Shown here piece by piece: positions 25,114 to 37,139 of a stretch of 64,000 nt of DNA; positions within the stretch are counted from its first letter, which is position 1, and the number at the start of each line of letters is the position of its first letter. Position numbers and translations under genes: made by a program. The notes under the pieces are model-generated. The model made no database searches. It saw nothing but the letters and a program-made list of their open reading frames with translations, and was not told where the DNA came from. This stretch comes from Mixophyes australis (lineage: Eukaryota; Chordata; Amphibia; Anura; Limnodynastidae): positions 186,433,850-186,497,849 of the forward strand of contig JAVHZZ010000006.1 in the NCBI GenBank assembly GCA_036250195.1, given 5' to 3'.

Positions 25114-25771
25114 CACTATATGAACAAAAGTATTTGGCCACACCTGTTATTTATTGAATTGAGGTATTTCAATCAGACCCGTTTCCAGAGGTGTATAAAA
25201 TCAAGCACCTAGTCATGCAGTCTCCATTTGCAAACATTTGTGATACAAAATGGGTTGTTCTGAAGCACTCCGTACCACGCTCGAAGTCACTGTCATAGGA
25301 TGCCACCTTTGCAATAAGACGGTTTATGAAATTTCATCCCTGCTGGATATTCCACGGCCTGGAAGTGATAATATTAGAAAGTGGAAGCATTTAGGAACAA
25401 CAGCAAATCAGCCATGAAGTGGAAGATCACGTAAAATCACAGAGCAGTGTCAACCACTGCTAAGGCGCATGGTGCATAAAAGTCCCCAATTCTCTGCTGA
25501 TTCCATAGCTGAAGAGTTCCAAACTTCTACTGGCCTTAATGTAAGCACAGAAACTGTGCACGGGAGCTTAATGGAATGGGTTTCCATGGCCGAGCAGCTG
25601 CATGCAGGTCTCACATCACCAAGACCAATGCCAAGCATCGGATGGAATGGTGTAACGTACACCGACATTGGACTGTGGAGCAGTAGAAATGTGTTATGTG
25701 GAGTGTTGAATCACGCTTCTCTGTTGGGCAATCAGATCGGCTAGTCTGGGTTTGGCGGATGCCGGGAGAAC
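25114..25771 (+). mobile_element. Tc1-like transposon, 5' half only
   Basis: Preceded by TA and starting CACTATATGAACAAAAG, it matches the 33761 element closely through GAATTGAGGTATTTCAATCA and the HTH-coding region to about GATGCC at 25761, then stops abruptly. It therefore holds the left terminal repeat and the start of the transposase (a broken frame ending near the first catalytic Asp). The right half is missing. Confidence 0.85.
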
Positions 25772-25783
25772 TTTATAGGTGAA

Positions 25784-26497
25784 AGAGGTGACTACATTTT
25801 AATTTTGGTCAGCTAGATTCTGTAGCATTTCTGTACATATGAAACAAATTTAATTGTGCTTTATATCAACCAGAAAGCAGTGGAAACAAAATTGATAACA
25901 ATTATTTGTAGGTCATCATTTTATCAATTGGAAAAGTGCATTTAAAAATAATTGGTTACTGTTTAAACCCAACTCTATTGAAAACAGAAAATTTAGTTTT
26001 GGGTGGAAGTAGGTGACCTAACAAAAAGTTTTATTTATGAACGCCTGGCGGCTCTTGATGCTTCTAATGGGTCCAAGCAGGATATCCTCTCTCCTGTTCA
26101 TGAGAGCCTTCTTTGAGGTTGTCAATAAACTTCCTAATCATGTGAATTAGATGTTCACAAAGGAAAGGTTTTGGCAATCAAGAACAAGGATCTCCTGCTC
26201 AGAATGTTACATCCTTTGGTGGGACACACCAAATCACCGTAATCCACTGAGCAATGACTTTAGGATCCACCAAGTGCCCATAAATTGTATTTATTTTAGG
26301 TTATCCATTCCCACGCCAAAATTTTTTTTTTTTGTTTTGGGTGGAGTTAGTCTTTAAATGGGAATTCCACCTATTTTTTTCTAAATGCTGACCTTCAAAT
26401 CATTACTAGTTTTGTATCCATTCCTTTTTAGTGGATATAAATCACAAATTGTTTTAATAACAACAACTTATGTGCTACAGAATCTAGCTCACCTAAA
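25784..26497. mobile_element. probable MITE with GCTAGATTCTGTAGCA inverted ends
   Basis: AGCTAGATTCTGTAGCA at 25811-25827 is matched inverted by TGCTACAGAATCTAGCT at 26474-26490. Outside these lie AGGTGA (left) and TCACCT (right). The left arm has about 20 extra bases between AGGTGA and GCTAG. No coding capacity. It abuts the truncated end of the Tc1-like copy. Class unknown. Confidence 0.55.
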
Positions 26498-27559
26498 TCA
26501 GATTAACTTAAAAATATAGTAGACAAGGATTTCATAGGTCTCTTCACTATTAACATGAAAGCTCAACACATTAAAATTAAAGGTGTCCATAGTCCAAACA
26601 AAACTTATTTTAGGAGATAGTTTGTGGACATAAAGGAGGCAAAATAGACCACTCTTGCCTCAATTAACACTGCACCAGGACTGTGCTCCTTCTTCATAGC
26701 ACAAGAGACATAAATGTGATCACATGGCCGCACTACCTATCAAGGCTCAACATATCTAGGATCCAACTCTCAAATTAGGTACAACTGCTCTTTAATACAC
26801 ATTTTTAATCAGCCAATCATGTGGTAGCAACTCAATGCCTAGAAGGATGGAGACGTAGTCAATAGGTTCAGTTGTTCATTGCCAAACACCAGAACTTTGC
26901 CTCCAGCAAATAAGCATGACGGTTCCATTCACTGTTTAACACCAAACTCCTCCAGCACAGTTCTTTAGCAGATGATACATGTTACTCCTCCTGCACATAC
27001 TTTGTAGAAATATGTGAACTGCCAGTTTTTCCCTACCGGTGTTGTAGGTGAGGTTGTAACACAGCAGACAGCATTGATTATAAATACAGGCACACAGTTT
27101 GCATGGACCAGAGGTTTTTGCAGCCCCATCCCACTATCCAGGGACTCTCCTTTTGTGCACACCATCCCTTACATTAGAGACCCTCCTCTACACCTTGTAC
27201 TACACCATCTTCATGCTGCCTCACGATATGGGGGTACTTTCCAAGGGTGGTCTCTTGTACTATAATCCCAAATAACCAGAGACCTTCCATCATAATCCTC
27301 CTGGTGCTGGCAACTATACTGAAGGGAAGACTTCCAGATTGCTCGTGGCTTAAAGCATTCCAACATGCTGGGTGATCACAAATGGGGTCTCTTTTCCTAA
27401 AAACATTTACTCTGCTTCCCAAGGCTCTCACACCATGCACACACTCCTCTTATTGGGGCTCTCTTCCCCCTTTACTGGTCACCCCTTGCCAGGGATCGGG
27501 GACCGCCCTCCTCCTTTCTGGGTCCTGGCTCACTAATATCGCTGCAAATGAGAGTCCTA
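26498..27559. other. non-genic stretch
   Basis: No gene recognised. The part from about 26900 to 27540 is less AT-rich and pyrimidine-biased but shows no conserved protein. Confidence 0.35.
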
Positions 27560-27734
27560 GGGGTATATTTACTAAACTGCGGGTTTGAAAAAGTGGTGAT
27601 GTTGCCTATAGCAACCAATCAGATTCTAGCTGTCAATTATTCAGTGCATTCTACAAAATGACAGCTAAAATCTGATTGGTTGCTATAGGCAACATCACCA
27701 CTTTTTCAAACCCGCAGTTTAGTAAATATACCCC
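27560..27734. mobile_element. foldback MITE (TTTACTAAACTG family), intact copy
   Basis: The left arm begins GGGGTATATTTACTAAACTG and the right arm ends CAGTTTAGTAAATATACCCC. Arms of about 80 bases pair almost perfectly, including TTGCCTATAGCAACCAATCA and its inverse. Total 175 bp, non-coding, flanked by CTA and TTA. Degraded copies lie at 36195 and 45725. It is one of the most frequent frog MITE types that I recognise. Confidence 0.9.
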
Positions 27735-28924
27735 TTAGACTCTGATCCCCACGTGAGTTTGACATAACACTGGTACTTTTGTCTTGCTTGTCTTTGATAT
27801 GTGAATGTGAGATTTGCAGCCTAAATGTGCAAATCTGCAGCAACTGTGTCATGATATCATATCAACATGGACCAGAATTTCTAAGAAATATTTCCAGCAT
27901 CCATGCCGCAAAGGGCACAAAAATACTTTGGCGCAGGATGGACTAAATTGCATAACACACTAAACAAAGTTTAAAATTATATAATGTAAATACAAAATAC
28001 TCACTAAAATATTAGCCGAACAGAGAAAGGGCTGCTGTAAATAAGGAATAGCCTATATATCCCTATTAGACCAAAAAAACATAAATATTGAAACAGCGCT
28101 CTAATCATCTGGTTATAAAATTAAAACAAGGAGTGCAGAATTTTCATGCCACGAAGAATTCAATCTGTTCTGGGGCAAAGGTAAAGGATGGCTTTAGTCT
28201 GCACTCCTACATTTGTGAAATATAAGAAAAAGAGCATCACCGCTGTGACTAAATTTGCATAATATAAAACATATTGTAAATATCCAGGTGAAGAGACAGT
28301 GTTTTTTAAAAAAAAGAAGTGCAGTTCCTATATAAACAATTATGCAGCCAGACATCAATTGACTGTACAAAAATCAGAGCATCCGAAGTACAGACAAAGT
28401 ATAGTCTAGTATACATTAACAGGCAGATTTATATCTGGTGACAAATGCAAATAAAACAAGCCACATAAACACAAATAAAATAAAAAAGTCTATTATATCT
28501 AGTGTAACTCTGAAAAAGATGAGTCATTTTTGATGCTAAGAATTACATGGTTTTACCATATCCGGTGTCACCTGAAGCAAATTAAGTGAAGTCATTTTCT
28601 TGCCATTTCCTCTTCAAACTTTGACTTCCTTGGATTCATTTACAGATAGGTGTAAATCCAGCTATCCTTTAAATAACTTTTCTACAAACCAGAAGTAATG
28701 TTTCCCATTATCTTTGCTTTCTGATTTCTTCATATATTTTGATGCACTTTCAACTTATATTCAACAAATCTTAATGGGCAGGGTAGGGCAGAACAGCGGG
28801 GCATGTGCCCCCGGGCCGGACCCCTTGTGAAGCTCTTGGGCCAGATTTTCTTTGTAGGCCTTCCCCATGTCGGAGTAGTGGACATCGGTAAAGCGTACCC
28901 AACCCTATGCAACATACACATACA
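27735..28924. other. non-genic stretch
   Basis: A 60-base piece at about 27857-27915 (TCAACATGGACCAGAATTTC) matches the Tc1-like fragment near 33340. The rest is unassigned AT-rich sequence. Confidence 0.45.
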
Positions 28925-28948
28925 TGATATATATATAGAGATATATAT

Positions 28949-28995
<47 letters not shown>
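28925..28995. repeat. (AT)n microsatellite with ATAG interruptions
   Basis: About 30 AT units with two GAG interruptions on the left, directly abutting a Tc1-like terminal sequence on the right. Confidence 0.95.
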
Positions 28996-28997
<2 letters not shown>

Positions 28998-29055
28998 CAT
29001 AAACCGATCAGCCACAACATTAAAATGACCTGCCTAATATTGTGTAGGTCAAGTA
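28996..29055. mobile_element. solo end of a second Tc1-like family
   Basis: Contains AAACCGATCAGCCACAACAT, TTAAAATGACCTGCC and TAATATTGTGTAGGTC, which I recognise as the terminus of a widespread fish and amphibian Tc1-like element. Only the end remains. Confidence 0.65.
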
Positions 29056-32000
29056 TAGCAAGCCTGCCTCCCAGTGGCCTTATGCAGGAATGCCCTTTGT
29101 ATATCATATATAGTCAACATAGTGACTATAGTGAACATTTATTAAATTATCTTTTTTTCAGTGGGAAATTTTCTAAAATAGAGACTCTACAGAAGACAAT
29201 TCAGTGTTCAGAGCTTGCTGCAGAACAGTCAAATGTGGCGCCAGCCCCAGTAATGTCATACTGCTGCTTTGTTTTTTGTTATTAGTAGACTTAACTTATA
29301 CTATTATGCCTTTTATATCTAAGTAATACTATATTAAATAAGGAATGTTAGGGCCATGAAGCTGTAAGGTAATGGAGAGAATAAACGTTTGAGATCTGCA
29401 TTATCTATGATTCTAGTATATTTCCTGCATTAACAGGTTTTTTAAATATAATTTTATGTTCACAACTGCTATCACTAGTGCAGTTACTGTACATAGTCAT
29501 CACCTATTTCTAATTTACATGATCAAAATTCATATTTCCCTGTAAAATACATTCTTACCATATATTCTAGGTAGGCCTTGTACGTTATTTCTTATTGATT
29601 TGAAAAAACAAACAAAAAAAACACAGTTTATTATAAGCAAATTCAATAAACATCACATGAAGATGGTTATAGTGTTCCAAGATCAATTAAGACACTGTAC
29701 TTGATGATCTTAGATGCACCAGCTTAGCAGCAAAGAGTCCCTGTGAATATCATATACTACCATAGTTGTCAACATCCTAAAATATGTGGTATCTTTAGGG
29801 CCACCCTATTGGGCCTGGAACACTCAAGCCAGGAGGCCAAATTATATAGATTGATCTCCCTGATTTCACAAAGATAGCAGGTCCCCTTTTGTTAAGTACA
29901 TGTTATTCTAAACCTGTAGCAAAATAAAAGGAACAAAAAAATATCCATTAATTTAAAACTAGAAGGGGCGGAGGTGGTACAGACTGTAGTTAACATGCTA
30001 GTAAGGTTGTTCAGCTTGATAAAAAGCTAGTGTTCAGTCACGTTGAACATTTACTTGAAGGCCGACACTATCATTCATTTCAACATTTGGGAATGGAAAG
30101 AACTACCCTTTTCTCAAGAACAGGCACAATGATAGTCATATTTCACATTGGAAATCTCAATCAGGGCTGCACAAAATCTTGGTTGCCAAATCCCTATGGC
30201 GGCTGAAACATGCACTCTGGCATTAGAACTTGGAAGTGTCTGCCTGGTGCCAATATAACTAGCCCACAGTTGAGAAGAACACAGTCTCATAATGTTATGC
30301 TATTACTGCACCCAGCGCCACACCCCGATGACCTCATATCCAAGGATTCTGTGTAGGAGTGTGTCTTTTCCCACAGGAATAGCACAGCACTATGAAATGT
30401 AATGTATCCAACTCTACAGAGTAGTTCTGATGGTTCTATGGATCTAAATGCTTTGGTTTATATAGTGAAAGGGGAGCACATAGGTATGGTTGTACATGTT
30501 TGAAATTCAGTAAAAGAAAATAGTAAGAGTAGTAAAACTAGTAATTGTACATTATAAAATACAGAAATATGCTTATCTCTGACAGAGCTGTACTTAAAAC
30601 TAGCCAGATATTCAAAGCAGACCCCACAGAATACTGCAAAGCACCTTCAGAAAAAAGTTTAGCTGACACCAAACCAGTGGTCCACAGTATAGCATTGCTT
30701 TCACAAAACTCATCTGCATAGAAAAATTGTTATAAGGAAACCTTTCCTACAATCTCATCACAAAATGAAATGGCTGAAGTATGCAAAACATAATTCAATA
30801 AGCCAGAACCATTCTGGTAGAGTGCTGTGGAGTTATTTGGCAACAACTAAAAATGTCAAAAGCGTTCCTTTGAATTTTCACCTCATTTCCTATTTAACAT
30901 TAAATTTTAGACATTTGTAAAACATGCAAACTGACAAAAAGGTGTCCCAACTGAAGGAGAGGGGGAGAGAAAAGTCCTGACAGCACAAACCGCTAATAGA
31001 CACACAGCAGAAAGCTAACTAGATATATAAGAAGCATACTGGATATAGTTCTCTACTGCAATGATATACTATAACATAGCTATATAAGTATAAGAATATT
31101 AAGGACAAAGCAGATATTATGTGGGCTGAGCCAATACACGAGAATGCAACCCAGCAATTTAATGGAAAGCGGTGACATGACTGCAGCAAAGTGATTCTGT
31201 CCAAGCGATTTCATCATTTCCTAACAGACTTATAGCTAACAGTGCTTTGAAATATATGGAACTAACATTTTCTGGTTATAAAAAAAAGACGTTGTAAAGT
31301 AGTCTAAAATGTAAAATCTATTGATAAAGGTGATGTAAACTGTGGTTCATGTCTAAGTAGCTATAGTGGTGTCCGAAAGTACCAAAAGAAGAAAATTAAC
31401 TTTATTCATTTAAGTTTAAAAAAAAAAAAAAAGATATACTTTATCTACATTTTAAATAGAAATATCTTAAATAATAAAAACAATAATATATTTATAATAA
31501 TAGTAATATATAAAAAATACTATACATGCACTTATCTGTATCAAATTTAATGCAACCTTCTTTCCTTCTCTCTCTCTGCTTTGATGTCTTCAGTGCAGCT
31601 ATAAAACTGGGAGACAGTGGTGGCAGGTGAGGTACAGCAGCAGGGGATTTCTGACAGAAGGGATGAGCAATGTGTTGGTGGGGCCAGTGGCAGCATTGGA
31701 TGCCTGGCAGTAAAAAGAGCGGGGAAGTTGGAGCACATCAGTGTCTCCAACTTCACAATGTAAAGTGTGGGGGGGGGGGCATATCAATGTAAGAAAATAG
31801 CACACCACAGTACAGCAGCCTGGGTGGGAGAACATATAGATATAAGGGAGAGCTGGCATTCCCCAAAGTGAAATCATCAATATAGATGACCAAACGTTCA
31901 CCTCTTTTGCACCTGTTATACAAAGCTTGATTCTGACACACACACACTTTATCACACGTCGTCTCTCATAGCCACACACACATTTCTCATACACACTGAC

Positions 32001-32203
32001 TCACACTATCTTTCACACACACCTTTCTCATACAAATAATAAAAAATTCACTTTCACACTACTTTTATACAAAGGACCATCCATCCCTTCCCACAACTAA
32101 ATAAATATCAAATTACATAATAATTATATAAATAATACGTACTTGGAACTCCTTCTCTGACAGTCTGCTTTGTGCTTATAACGTTCAGCTCAAAAACAAA
32201 ATG
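29056..32203. other. non-genic stretch
   Basis: About 3 kb of AT-rich DNA with no gene or clear repeat, apart from A-runs near 31417-31432 and short AT-rich satellites near 31470-31520. Confidence 0.4.
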
Positions 32204-32399
32204 TGTTAGATCAGTGTCTCTTAAACCTGGTCCCTAGCAGTGCATGTTTTCCATATCTCCTTGCTTTAGCACAGGTGTATTCATTACTAACTGACACATT
32301 GTAACAGATCCACGGGTGGTATAGTTATTTCCTTTGTCACCTGGAAAACCTACATTTTCAGGGTCCTGAGGACTACGTTTGAGAAACACTGTGTTAGAT
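32204..32399. mobile_element. hAT-like MITE (32212-32391) with perfect 8-bp TSD
   Basis: TGTTAGAT flanks both sides (32204-32211 and 32392-32399). The element starts CAGTGTCTCTTAAACCTGGT and ends GACTACGTTTGAGAAACACTG, so the ends are inverse with a few changes. The 180-bp body contains AGCACAGGTGTATTC and no coding sequence. Confidence 0.92.
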
Positions 32400-32879
32400 C
32401 ATCAATGAAAACAAGAAATAAAACAAATCAAAATAAAATAGATATATTTGAGGATACTTATGTTCATTATATGACATTAGGGGGACTTTCTAAACCCTAG
32501 TGGGATAATTTTTAATGTTTTATGTGAAGATTTTGTGTGTTTAAATGTAAGTGCATTGGGATATATATTAAAACACAACTTTTCAAAGGATAATGCACTA
32601 GACATCTTGACATTTCTCATACATACTGACTCACACTCTCTCTCATTTGCGGACTGTATGATGTCAGCCAATTGGAGCACAGCAGAGGCAGTGAGTACTT
32701 TCTGCATGAGCAGGAAACTGTATTAAAGAGGAGCACAGACTTGTACACTTATTCTTCCAATGCGCACTGCACCAATGGCAGATTGTGTGGGCCCTTGCAA
32801 TTGCTTTCCGGACCCACCCACTAGGGAAAGTCAGCGGGGCCCTCAAGCAGTGGAGACCACCGGGGTTCTCTTAGGAAAC
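32400..32879. other. non-genic stretch
   Basis: No gene or repeat recognised. (CA)-rich runs lie just to its left at about 31935-32030. Confidence 0.35.
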
Positions 32880-33440
32880 TAAAACTACAGTGGGCACAGA
32901 CTCACCAAAACTGTACCTGGTCTAACTAATCTCAATTTCTGCTAGGTCAGAATTTGGCGTAAACCTAAATCTATCCTGCCTTGGGTTGATGGTGAATGCT
33001 GGTGGTGTGAAAAATGTTTCCTTGGCACACATTAGGCCCATGACTACCACTTGAACATTGTTTACCTGAGTATTGTTGCTGATTATGTACATCCACTTAT
33101 GGTCAGAGTGTTCCCTTCTTCTAACAGTTACTTCCTGCAGGATAACGCACCATGTCACAAAGCATGTCATCTCAAGCTGGTTCCACGAACATGACAATGA
33201 GTTCAGTGTACTCCAATGGCCTCCACTGTCACCAGGTCTCAATTTTCCCAAAGAGCACCTATGGTACGTGGTGGAACGGGAGGAATCACAGCATTAACGT
33301 TCAACCAATAAATCTACAGCAACTGCATGATGCTTTTATGTCAACATGGACCAGTCTCAAAAGAATATTTCCAGCACCATGTTGAATCCATGCCATGAAG
33401 ACTTCAGAGTGTTCTGGGGGCGAAGGGAGGTCCTACCTAG
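32880..33440 (+). mobile_element. Tc1/mariner-type transposase fragment
   Basis: The translation resembles the C-terminal DDE region of Tc1-like transposases: HHVTKHVISSWFHEHDNEF, LQWPPLSPGLN and EHLWYVVEREE, followed by NVQPINLQQLHDAF. Frameshifts and the lost PDLNPIE motif (now SPGLNFPKE) show it is dead. A short piece of the same family lies at about 27857-27915. Boundaries are approximate and no terminal repeats are visible. Confidence 0.75.
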
Positions 33441-33760
33441 TACTAGAAAGATGTCTAAAGATATATAGACTTTCCCTCTCTAGGAACCATAACTGTAGCG
33501 CAGCATTTGTGTACTGGTGATGTCACTAATTTCTAGTGAATTGTTAGGCTGCATTTTCATTAATACTGGTTTAGCCCACAAAATGACTGCTTCTATTGTG
33601 TGTAGTAAACATGTCCACTAAGAAAACTTAAAGGAAAAATATAAGTCCTATATAAAGAGTATACATTTATGTATTTTAACATTCTTCTTAAAATGAGAAA
33701 AAAATTATTTCTATATTAATTTTGTCACTGGGTGGTTCTTTGCTATTGTTTATAGATATA
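33441..33760. other. non-genic stretch
   Basis: AT-rich. At about 33572-33625 a piece reading CACAAAATGACTGCTTCTATT and TGTGTGTAGTAAACATG is a possible degraded end of the CACCTACACACAGTGG repeat family. No gene. Confidence 0.4.
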
Positions 33761-34973
33761 CACTATTCAGACAAAAGTATTTGGTCACAACTGTTAATTA
33801 TTGAATTGAGGTATTTCAATCAGACCCGTTGCCAGAGGTGTATAAATTCAAGCACCTAGCCATGCAGTCTCCATTTGCAAACATTTGTGATACAAAATGG
33901 GTCATTTTGAAGAGCTCAGTGGCTTCAAGCGTGGTACTGTGATAGGATGCCACCTTTGCAATAAGACGGTTCCTGAAATTTCATCCCTGCTGGATATTCC
34001 ACAATCAACAAAGTGATATTATTAGAAAGTGCAAGCATTTAGGAACAGCAGCAACTCAGCCACGAAGCGGAAGACAATGTAAAACCACAGAACGGGGTCA
34101 ACGACTGCTAAGGCACATGGTGCGTAAGTCATCGACGCTCTGCTAATTCCATGGCTGAAGAGTTCTGAACTTCCGCTAGCATTAATGTAAGCATAAAAAC
34201 TGTATGGTGGGAGCTTAATGGAATGGGTTTCCATGGCTGAGCAGGTACATGCAAGCCCCGCATCACCAAGATTAATGCCAAGCGTCGAATGGAGTGGTGT
34301 GACGCACACCGACACTGGTCTGTGGGGCAGTGGAAACATGTTCTGCGGAGTGATGAATCACGCATCTGTTTGGCAGTCAGATGGACGATTGAGTTTGGTG
34401 GATGCCATGGAACATGTTACCTGCCTGACTGCATTATGCCAGCTGTGAAGTTTGGTGGAGGAGGCATAATGGTATGGGGCAGTTTTTCAGGGTTTGGGCT
34501 AGGCCCCTTATCTCCAATGAAGGGCAATCTTAATGCTTAAACATACCAAGTCATTTTGGACAATACCATGCTTTCAACTTTGTGGCAACAATTTGGGGAA
34601 GGCCCTTTTATATTCAAACATGACTGTGCCCCAGTGCACAAAGCAAGGACTACAAAGACATTTTTTTTGACAAGTTCGTTGTGGAAGAATTTGACTGGGT
34701 CACACAAAACCCTGACCTCAACCCCATCGAACTGGATCTGAGATTACGAGACAGGCCTTCCCGTCCATCAGTGCCTGACCTCATACTCAACAGAATGAAT
34801 GGGCACAAATTCCCACAGAAACACTCCCAACATCTTGTTGAAAGCCTTCCAAGAAGAGTGGAAGTTACCACTGCAAAAGTGAGACCAACTCCATATTATA
34901 GTATATGTATTTGACTATAATGTCATAACAGTCCCTGTTGGTGTAATGGTGAAGCGTCAAAATACTTTTGTCC

Positions 34974-34977
<4 letters not shown>
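33761..34977 (+). mobile_element. Tc1-like transposon, near full length, dead
   Basis: Preceded by TA, it starts CACTATTCAGACAAAAGTATT and its right end is AATACTTTTGTCCATTA, giving about 1.2 kb. The transposase is readable in pieces: [16 protein letters not shown] (first catalytic Asp), [40 protein letters not shown] (second Asp) and NPDLNPIELDLRLRD (the PDLNPIE block), ending in LVESLPRRVE. Several frameshifts and a stop after the GNLNA residues break the frame. The 25114 copy is a truncated relative. The right terminal repeat runs directly into a long (AT)n. Confidence 0.9.
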
Positions 34978-35035
<58 letters not shown>

Positions 35036-35053
35036 CATACATATACACACACA
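34975..35053. repeat. (AT)n (ACAT)n (AC)n compound microsatellite
   Basis: About 28 AT units, then ACATACATAC, then ACACACAC. It begins at the target-site end of the Tc1-like element. Confidence 0.96.
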
Positions 35054-36194
35054 AACTGTAATAGTTTCAGTCTGGTACTTGTTATTCGTTTACCTCCCAT
35101 GGCAGTCTTCATCAAATGCTCAGAAAGTGTTATAGAAAAAAAAAAAAGAAAAGAAGCAAAATGAGGCTTTTCTGTACTCCATGTCACCAGTTATTACCAC
35201 TAGTTATTACTCCAGATCGAAAAGCACAGTCAATTGTATACATGGGAGATTCCAAACTTAATTGGCAATAAAATTTATAGATGTAATTTATGTATGCCTC
35301 ATAGTACATTTGTGTAAACAAAAAAGCCTGTCCTCACAGACCAAACAATTAATTGGTCAAGTTCTATAGTTCTCTTACCAAATAAGTATCTTTGTAGATG
35401 GAATCTGTACTCAGTGACCTGGACAGTCATACAGGATTGTATTTTGAATTTTATTGCTGATAAACCTCTGCATTTCCTGTATACAGTAGGCTGTACTTTT
35501 ACATTTGGTTCAATAAAGTTTATGAATAATGTGGAATACCAACGTGCAAGTTTTTTTTTTTTTTTTAATATTTCACCTCCGCTCAGCATACCCAATATAT
35601 ACACATTTAGAATAACTTGCTCACTTTTTAAGAAATATTTATACAAACCCAAATACAGGGACTTATGTTAAGGGGAATGCAAATTGCCTTTTTGGTGTAT
35701 ACAGTTTTTTTTTGTTTTTGTTTTTTTAAGTCAGAAACACAACTTGCGTTCCACTTTACATGAACCCCACAGTGTACAATTTTTCCTATAATAGTCACAA
35801 TACCCATTATCTACTATATGAGCAAGACAAACTATCAAAAAATTACTACTTTGTGTCCCCTCCATTGCATGTAAATGAGCACCTAATAAAGACTTTAATT
35901 GAAATCTAGTAACCTGCAATGAAAAACCAAGCTTACTTTTCCTTAGACTAATATCACGTTGTAAATTTATAATACATGACCAGTGTTTGCGGTAACATTC
36001 CATAGATATAAAAACACTCAGTGATAAACTGGATTTATTTTCACCTTAAGACTCTTTCATTGCATTTTATTAAAGACGTACTTGATCAAGTTTTGGAGCT
36101 GTTATTTATAGAAATATGGCGATATACTGGAAAAATAGTGACAATTTCACAGAAATGTGGTAAAATCCAGAAAACAACCAGCCTTAACTTCAAA
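35054..36194. other. non-genic stretch
   Basis: T-runs near 35550-35567 and 35706-35728. No gene recognised. Confidence 0.4.
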
Positions 36195-36372
36195 GAGTAT
36201 ATTTACTAAATTGCAGGTTTGAACAAGTGTAGATGTTGCCTATAGCAATTAATCAGATTCTAACTATCATTTATTTAGCACATTTTACAAAATGACAGCT
36301 ATAATCCGATTGGTTGCTATAGGTAACATTTCCACTTCTTTTCTTCAAACCCGCGCCGTTTTAGTACTTAGA
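36195..36372. mobile_element. foldback MITE (TTTACTAAACTG family), degraded copy
   Basis: Left arm TATATTTACTAAATTGCAGG and TGTTGCCTATAGCAATTAATC; right arm GATTGGTTGCTATAGGTAAC and TTCAAACCCGCGCCGTTTTAG. Same family as 27560, with more substitutions. Confidence 0.82.
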
Positions 36373-37139
36373 ATAAAACTTGTTTTACCCATCGTATATT
36401 GTTTCACAAATTAAATGCAAGGACTACTTGTTATTATTTTACATATTCATAATTTGGAACAGGCTTCTTACAAACAATATACTTTGCAAAAGCCTCAATC
36501 TTAATTGTGGTTTAGGTTTCATTATTGTCCTTGAGTTGAGGATTACCAGAGTGTGTTATTTATAATTACACATATCTCTAATCTGGAGCACTTTCTTTAT
36601 GATTACCCTAGGAAGCTTCATAGCTATTTTAGTTTATGCTGTGAAATGCCATTTTGAATCCTTTGACATAAACTGTATGCATGCACTACATTAAATTTTA
36701 TCTATAGGTTCCTTTGTAATTACATCTAAGCAATCAGACACGTGACCCACATTTTTTATGGGGCAGGTCTTTCATGAATAATTAAGGACATAACGATTTC
36801 AGCGGATGTGAAGAAACCTTCGACACAATCCCCTAAAAAGCAGTATGCAAAAGGTGGCTATGCTATACCTATCCACTTCAGATATGGATCCTCTCCTGAC
36901 CTATACCGAGAAGCAGACATCATCCTCCTACTTTCTGGCTTGTTACTAATGACAATTTCTGATCATCCGTGACAATACTTACTCATGTACGAGTCAGTCA
37001 TGTCACTTGGAGTTTCTTGTTAAATACATTTATAGGGTAACTATGAATTTAAAATTAAATTAACACAGACTGTACATTTGTCAGGTACAGACTGTAATCA
37101 ACGGATGCCTCCAACATCAGCTACTGTTCTTATAGCATA
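36373..37139. other. non-genic stretch
   Basis: AT-rich, no gene or clear repeat. Confidence 0.4.

Noticed and set aside
28730..29107. Frames rich in IYIYIY around 28730-29285, 21376-21674 and 34865-35187
   Set aside because: Translations of (AT)n microsatellites.
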